From Neoarius graeffei (lineage: Eukaryota; Chordata; Actinopteri; Siluriformes; Ariidae): 64,000 nt of DNA. The translations under genes and the position numbers were made by a program. The notes under the pieces were generated by a model. That model searched no databases and was not told where the DNA came from. It saw nothing but the letters and a program-made list of their open reading frames with translations. This document shows, in pieces, positions 59,285 to 64,000 of the stretch; the first letter of the stretch is position 1; the number at the start of each line of letters is the position of its first letter. The stretch spans positions 35,603,382-35,667,381 of the forward strand of contig NC_083575.1 of the NCBI RefSeq assembly GCF_027579695.1. Reading direction: 5' to 3'.

Positions 59285-59987
59285 CGGTGAGGTCTGAATT
59301 TGAATAAGCTAGACCTGTAGATCTCAATAAACTGCTGAAACCACCACCTCCTCCACCACCACCACTTCTACAACTACCACTACCTCTACAACTACCACCT
59401 CCTCCACCACCACCACTTCTACGACTACCACCACCATCTCCTCCACCACCATCTCCTCCTCCTCCACCACCACTTCTACAACTACCACCACCACTACCAC
59501 CTCCTCCACCACCACTTCTACGACTACCACCTCCTCCTCCACCACCACCAGCACTACTACTACCACCACCACCTCCTCTTCCTCCTCCACCACCACCATC
59601 ACCTCCACCACTTCTACGACTACCACCACCTCCTCCACCACCACCTCTACGACTACCACCACCACCTCCTCCTCCACCACCACTTCTACGACTACCACCT
59701 CCTCCTCCACCACCACTACCAGCTCCTCCTCCACCACTTCTACAACCACCTCCACCACTTCTACCATCACCTCCACCACTTCTACGACTACCTCCTCCTC
59801 CACCACCACTTCTACGACTACCACCTCCTCCTCCACCACCACTACCAGCTCCTCCTCCACCACTTCTACAACCACCACCACTTCTACGACTACCTCCTCC
59901 TCCTCCACCACTTCTACAACCACCACCACCACTTCTACGACTACCACCTCCACCTGGGTTACAGCACACTACAGACTCCTTATTCAT
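59285..59987 (-). CDS. timm23: timm23 first exon with giant Gly-rich expansion
   Basis: The 3' end of the exon reads FSSLLRSTGLAYSNSDLTG, matching the TIMM23 N-terminus (human GYSHADLAG; fish copies of the type YSNSELSG), then a GTGTCT donor at 59284. The frame is open upstream for over 200 codons of GGG, GGS and SRRSGG repeats to the only in-frame ATG, MNKESVVCCNP at 59987. Normal TIMM23 has a short Gly-rich start of some 15-25 residues in this place. The expansion is therefore in register with the gene. Whether translation really begins at 59987 is unproven, since repeats with units in multiples of three stay open in several frames. Confidence 0.6.
59338..59947. repeat. timm23: ACC/TCC-type minisatellite
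   Basis: On the + strand, units mix ACCACC, TCCTCC and CTTCTACGACTACCACC. Higher-order blocks (for example TACGACTACCACCTCCTCC) recur about every 33-60 bases. All units are multiples of three bases. Strong purine/pyrimidine asymmetry is present: one strand is almost free of G. Confidence 0.9.
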
Positions 59988-61155
59988 CTCCCCTCTGCTG
60001 TTCCTCCTCTGTAATCACACCTAGCAAAAACAACCAGGTGAAGTCACACAGTAAACAACAACACACCACTTCTTTCACTTCCTACCTGCACAAGGCCAAA
60101 AATACAGACAATAACAAATAAAACTCACAGCTGACACTTTCTTATATCTAATACAGCTTTCAGGAGCAAGTCTCAACCCCTCAGTGTGCAGAATTTTACC
60201 AGACTGTCACAGCTCCCAAGCCGTAAAGCAATCTATCGCCCGTTTTAAACTCATAAACACTATTCCCTCCAGTACAAGCAGGTGAATCATTTAATCAAAC
60301 GCAGATTACTAACACGCACGAATCCAGCGCGTGCATTATAATTGTTTTGGAAAGAAGTTTCAACTTTCATGCAACGTTCACGACAGTCTTTACGACAGCA
60401 GGTCTATTTTCTGGCCAGATCCCTAGACGAACCGCGTACGGATTTTACGTAAACACAGCAGGCAAATCATATCGAACTGAAGTCGGTGCGTATTTTATTA
60501 AGATCTGTGATGTAACGCAAAAAAACGGCTAAATTGACAGTCATGACGACATCGTTTATGATCTGGCAGAGCAGAGGTGCGGCAGGACAGACAGTCAGAT
60601 TACTGCGAGGACCAAAAACGACTGTTTTCAGGGCAGATGCTTGGTAATGACCTTCAATTCTAGGTACTAGGTTATCTTTGTAGGCTTCCCAGACAGACAT
60701 ATTAGAAACCGTGTCATGGAGTGAAGGAGAAAGACATCATGTCCGAGTCGAGTCGCGTTTACGTGGAACACGGCCGCCTGGGCTACAATTTCTGTTTTGA
60801 ATTTCCATCTCCATTCACCGCGTGTGTGTGTGTGTGTGTGTGGAGTACACTGACCATATAGCAGTATGTTTATGAAATCCGTCCTGATGAAGAAGGTTGT
60901 TGTTGTTGGTCTTGGTAAGTGTGATCTTGTAGTAAATGGGATCAGATCTAAACACGTTTGTTAGTGGGATTGGAGCACAAAGCCTGCAGTATAGGGTGAT
61001 GGAGGTTGGTTGGTTGGTGGTTCTCATCTCATCGCACCTCACTTCAGCACTGAGATGAGCCCAGCTTCTCACTAATGCGCTTAATAAACATCACATGGAG
61101 GCTGTAGTGTGTAATCGGTGTCGATTTTGGGTTGTGATAAATACACGTCAGGGTC

Positions 61156-61189
<34 letters not shown>

Positions 61190-61199
61190 GGTTGAGTGC
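59988..61199. other. Intergenic region between divergent timm23 and zinc-finger starts
   Basis: Should contain the timm23 promoter. GC/CpG-richer patches lie at 60,320-60,510 and 60,735-60,820 (GTCGAGTCGCGTTTACGTGG). A (GT)n tract sits at 60,820-60,842 and a (GA)n tract at 61,168-61,192. I see no exon. Confidence 0.45.
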
Positions 61200-61565
61200 A
61201 GTGAGTTTATGGCGGGCCGATTGAATCCAGGCTAGAAAGCTGTGTTTTATAAGAGAAAGATAAAGTCACACTTATGTTTTGGAAGATGATCTTATGCGAC
61301 CACTTTGTGTTTTAATCCCAAACCGTGTTGTCAGGACGCACAATGTCGGATAAACCCGTATTATTCCGGACACTTTCTCTCTCTCTCTCTCTGAGTGTGT
61401 CGCTGAACAGCCCTTTTAATCCATCCTACCCACAATGCACCGCGCGTGCCGTGTCTTCCCTCTGTTGTATTTCCTGTATAGCTCTGCAAGGCTTTGTTTG
61501 CTTGTTTGCTTTCACTAACGCAGCCTTTTAACAACGCACTTTATGATCGGACCTATAAAACGATG
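61200..61565 (+). other. Putative promoter and 5' non-coding exon of the zinc-finger gene
   Basis: A block with CpGs, a (CT)n tract at 61,374-61,394 and CCACAATGCACCGCGCG leads to a strong donor GATG|GTGAGA at 61,566. The best acceptor downstream is TTTTCCTCCTAG at 61,970, giving a ~400-bp intron and a coding exon beginning at 61,971. The transcription start is not defined. Confidence 0.4.
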
Positions 61566-62060
61566 GTGAGAAGAATTAAACACATCTCCTGCTTGTTTAT
61601 TTCCGTCTGTGTAGCTGGATGTAGCAGTGCAGTCGCTCTGTATTGTCGCGTCGAGGCCCCGAGTAATGAGGAAATAACCCTCCTGCTTTCTTCCGTGGGC
61701 AGCAGCAGAGCAGCTTTCGGTTTACACTTCACTTCGGCGTGACTTTTTAGCACTCCATGTTCTAGACCTTATATTTTATTTTTTTTAATTATGATCATAA
61801 TCTTTCTAAACTCTGCCAGACTGCACAGGGGGTAAAAATGACCAGGAGTATGTTTATCTTTTTGTTTGCCTCATCCTGTATGTTCTACTTGTTCAGAACT
61901 GATTTGAGCCATTCAATGTATGTACTGCTATTCCAGCTAGGATTAATGCAGGCTTTATTTTTCCTCCTAGGAATTGTGAATTGAGGCCGTGAGATCCGCC
62001 GCTTAATCAAGATTTATTTTTTTGACAAGATCTGAACCCTTAAGTTAAAGGACAGACCCG

Positions 62061-63470
62061 ATGGAGGATACAGGAACTGCGTTAACTCCGTCTGAACCAG
62101 ATGCTCTTGGAGCGGACTTTATCACAGTGGAACTCGATACCCAGCCCATTGAGTATGTGGTCAAGTGGGCCGAAGTTGGCTCTAAATTTACTCTGTCCTG
62201 TGTGAAAAGGGAATCGGACGAGAGCTTTCCGTCTGACCACCTGGTTAAAACCGATTCTGACGAGAGGTTCTTTGTCCCGTATGAGGCTGTGTACGCGGAG
62301 TGTGAGGACACAGAAACTGGCCTGATTGCCTCACAGGAGGAAGAGGTGAGGAGTGTTTCGGATGTCGACGAGCACACGGTGCTTGTCAGCACCCAGCTTG
62401 GGGAGGAGGAAGAGGAAGTTGATGGCTCAGACAGTGATTGGGATAAAGGGGGATCCCATTCGAGAAATAGGCCATATAACTGCCACATCTGTGGCAAGAG
62501 CTACAGCCACTCGTCCAGTCTGGCCCGCCACCTGCACCTCCACTCTACAGGTGACCATTTGGCCAATTCCACCTCGCCTCTTTCTAAAGTGAGTGGCAAG
62601 TCAGAGGATGGGAAAAAGCTCCTGCAGTGCAACTTGTGTGGCGTGCGATGCAATGGCAAGAGGCTCCTGGCAATCCATAAGAAGTGCCACAAAATCAAGA
62701 GACTGCACACATGCAATGCATGCGGCAAGTCGTTCAACCACAGCTCAAGCCTTTCGCGCCACAGGCTGATCCATAAAAAAGGCCTGGACAAAAAGCTGAA
62801 GCCACTATACACGACACCCACACCGGTGCCCATCATAGCCCATCAGAACCGCCCGTCTGGCCGTGGATCGAAGAAGAAGAAGAAGTCGCAGCAAACGGAA
62901 AGTAAATTTGCTGTGGGTGAGAAGCAGTACCAGTGCACGCAATGCGACATGGTGTTCAGCACCTCCACCAATCTGTCCAAGCACCAAGTGTCTCACGTGC
63001 GGCAGCTGCTCAACTCCTATGCGCAGGGCAGAGACACGCTGGACAAGTCCTCAGACCTGAAGATTCGCCTGAAGCTCTGCTCGCGCGACAAGCCCAATTA
63101 CTACACGCTGTGTAAGAAGAACAAGCGCCGCAAAGGTGCCAAGAAAAGGCTGTCGTTGACCGATGATGAACAGCCATATTCGGGCTGCGGCGTCGCTCTC
63201 GCCAAATTCGAGCAATCGCACGCTAGTGACAGGCGCTACACCTGCAATGTGTGCAAGAAGACCTTTGTGCGCTTGTCCAACCTGAAGCAGCACCAGCAGA
63301 CGCATGCCTCTGGCAAGCTCTATGAGTGTCAGCACTGTGGGAAGACCTTCGTTCATTCATCTAGCTTCTCACGCCACAAGAAGGTCCACTCTGGGATAAA
63401 GCAGGCACCTAAACAAAGTAAACACGAGATGATCGACGAGAGCGCACCTCTGGAGTCGGAGTCGGAGTGA
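62061..63470 (+). CDS. C2H2 zinc-finger protein, six fingers
   Basis: A 469-residue nuclear DNA-binding protein by family. The N-terminal 135 residues are acidic with no KRAB, SCAN or BTB domain; a Glu run (EEEEEVDGSDSD) precedes the first finger. C2H2 fingers lie at about residues 139-161 (YNCHICGKSYSHSSSLARH), 188-210 (with a His-Lys-Lys-Cys-His end), 216-238, 290-312, 393-415 and 421-443. A Lys-rich stretch (GRGSKKKKKSQQ, 268-279) and KKNKRRKGAKKR (362-373) look like nuclear localisation signals. Only short linkers resemble TGEKP, so the fingers are dispersed and not in a tandem array. The start follows an acceptor at 61,970, and upstream stops exclude a longer frame. The coding region is a single exon. 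I do not recognise the orthologue. Confidence 0.9.
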   Translation: MEDTGTALTPSEPDALGADFITVELDTQPIEYVVKWAEVGSKFTLSCVKRESDESFPSDHLVKTDSDERFFVPYEAVYAECEDTETGLIASQEEEVRSVSDVDEHTVLVSTQLGEEEEEVDGSDSDWDKGGSHSRNRPYNCHICGKSYSHSSSLARHLHLHSTGDHLANSTSPLSKVSGKSEDGKKLLQCNLCGVRCNGKRLLAIHKKCHKIKRLHTCNACGKSFNHSSSLSRHRLIHKKGLDKKLKPLYTTPTPVPIIAHQNRPSGRGSKKKKKSQQTESKFAVGEKQYQCTQCDMVFSTSTNLSKHQVSHVRQLLNSYAQGRDTLDKSSDLKIRLKLCSRDKPNYYTLCKKNKRRKGAKKRLSLTDDEQPYSGCGVALAKFEQSHASDRRYTCNVCKKTFVRLSNLKQHQQTHASGKLYECQHCGKTFVHSSSFSRHKKVHSGIKQAPKQSKHEMIDESAPLESESE

Positions 63471-64000
63471 GAGACCCTCACGTTCCAGGACTGTCCAAGC
63501 ACAGCTTATGGAAAAGTCCTTATTTTTGTCCCTCTCCTCCATTTCCTTTATTTTTTTCCCCCCCAACCTTTTCTGATTTTGTTAAAGGACAGATAATTTG
63601 GCATTGCTCTCATTGTGAAGTGGGTGTGATGTTGCTGGCTGTGTGTTTGTCAGCAATAGGCGTCAATATTATAATAATAATAAGAAGAATAATAAGAATA
63701 ATAATATTCTTTTTTTTTTTGGTGGGGTGATGTTCGAGGATGTTCAGGCCATCTTTGGCAGTGTAAAGTATAAAAGATTTGTACATTTTTGTTGACATTC
63801 CCTTATTGGTCATGGTTAGGGACAGTTAATTTAATGGCAGGGTAATAGTTTTGCCAATTCTGTAGTGTTATGTCTACCTTTTTATTTGTAGTCCTTCATA
63901 ACAAAAAAAAAAAATTTGACATTAGCATTGCAGGTGTTAAATATTTTGGATGCTTGCACTAAACACACCTGAAAACAAAATGAAGTACTTAATAGAAAAA
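63471..64000 (+). other. Zinc-finger gene 3' UTR (to window end)
   Basis: T-rich sequence with (ATA)n/(AAT)n near 63,668-63,705. No clear AATAAA before the window end, so the transcript probably continues past 64,000. Confidence 0.5.

Larger units (their letters stand above)
24217..59987 (-). pseudogene. timm23: timm23-related locus, probably decayed
   Basis: TIMM23 is the central subunit of the TIM23 complex of the mitochondrial inner membrane: an intermembrane-space receptor segment followed by four membrane helices that help import presequence proteins. Five exons match the family in order: 59987-59285, 51071-50978, 45093-45031, 34902-34792 and 24335-24217. Strongly conserved blocks are LPTGANKTRGRFELAFFTIG, FGVIIEKNRGAEDDLNT and ELYALYNNWDHVKG. 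Expected exons for the PLTGMSPLSPYLNVDPRYL and VTRQGA.WANTLG segments were not found. The third visible exon is 63 bases where phase and homology predict 85, which puts its second half out of frame. Exon 1 carries a large repeat expansion. Introns are packed with transposons. Decay of a duplicate is the simplest reading; an assembly error, or missed exons in a living gene, are alternatives. The gene is convergent with ncoa4. Confidence 0.6.

Noticed and set aside
59324-59953. 209-codon Val/Glu-rich ORF in the minisatellite
   Set aside because: It is the alternative frame of a repeat built on three-base units and is not linked to any gene sequence.

Overview
The window reads as teleost fish nuclear DNA. 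It has spliced vertebrate genes with large introns, Tc1/mariner elements in many subfamilies, the fish LINEs Rex1 and Rex3, L2 LINEs, hAT, P-like and Kolobok-like DNA transposons, and at least eight copies of one tRNA-derived SINE. The species cannot be fixed from sequence alone. I saw no LTR retrovirus, Polinton, CRISPR array or stand-alone tRNA or rRNA gene.

Three host loci are visible. (1) ncoa4 on the + strand: TATA/CCAAT promoter and non-coding exon near 6.6-6.92 kb, coding exons 8,201-13,560, 3' UTR to about 14.4-14.75 kb. All splice junctions keep frame and give 602 residues; human is 614. The iron-sulfur cysteines are kept. (2) A timm23-related locus on the - strand, convergent with ncoa4 (the two genes are also neighbours in human). 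Recognisable exons lie at 24,217-24,335, 34,792-34,902, 45,031-45,093, 50,978-51,071 and 59,285-59,987. Two expected small exons were not found. The exon at 45 kb lacks 22 bases and is out of frame. The first exon holds a roughly 600-bp in-frame Gly/Ser/Arg minisatellite. The locus is therefore either a decaying copy or a very unusual gene. (3) A C2H2 zinc-finger gene on the + strand at 62,061-63,470 with a spliced 5' UTR, divergent from the timm23 first exon.

Layout: 0-1 kb holds an unknown ORF and a LINE tail. 1.16-3.89 kb is a hAT element with a P-like THAP element inside it. 3.96-4.74 kb holds two SINEs. 5.0-5.3 kb is a Rex1 tail. 6.6-14.7 kb is ncoa4, with an L2 fragment in intron 2. 15-15.5 kb is a fold-back repeat. 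16-23.4 kb is a stack of four Tc1 elements inserted one inside another. 24-60 kb is the timm23 locus, its introns filled with transposons: a hAT carrying a SINE, TA-bounded elements, a 1.76-kb TIR element, Rex1, L2, a Tol2-like hAT, a full-length Rex3 with 11-bp target duplication, a SINE-in-SINE insertion, a Tc1 with an uninterrupted transposase, two P-like THAP elements and a Kolobok-like THAP element. 60-64 kb is the zinc-finger gene.

ncoa4 (ferritin autophagy receptor) and timm23 (mitochondrial inner-membrane import channel) share a neighbourhood but no evident pathway. The most unusual features are the timm23 exon 1 expansion and frame break, and the clustering of THAP-domain transposons from at least three families.
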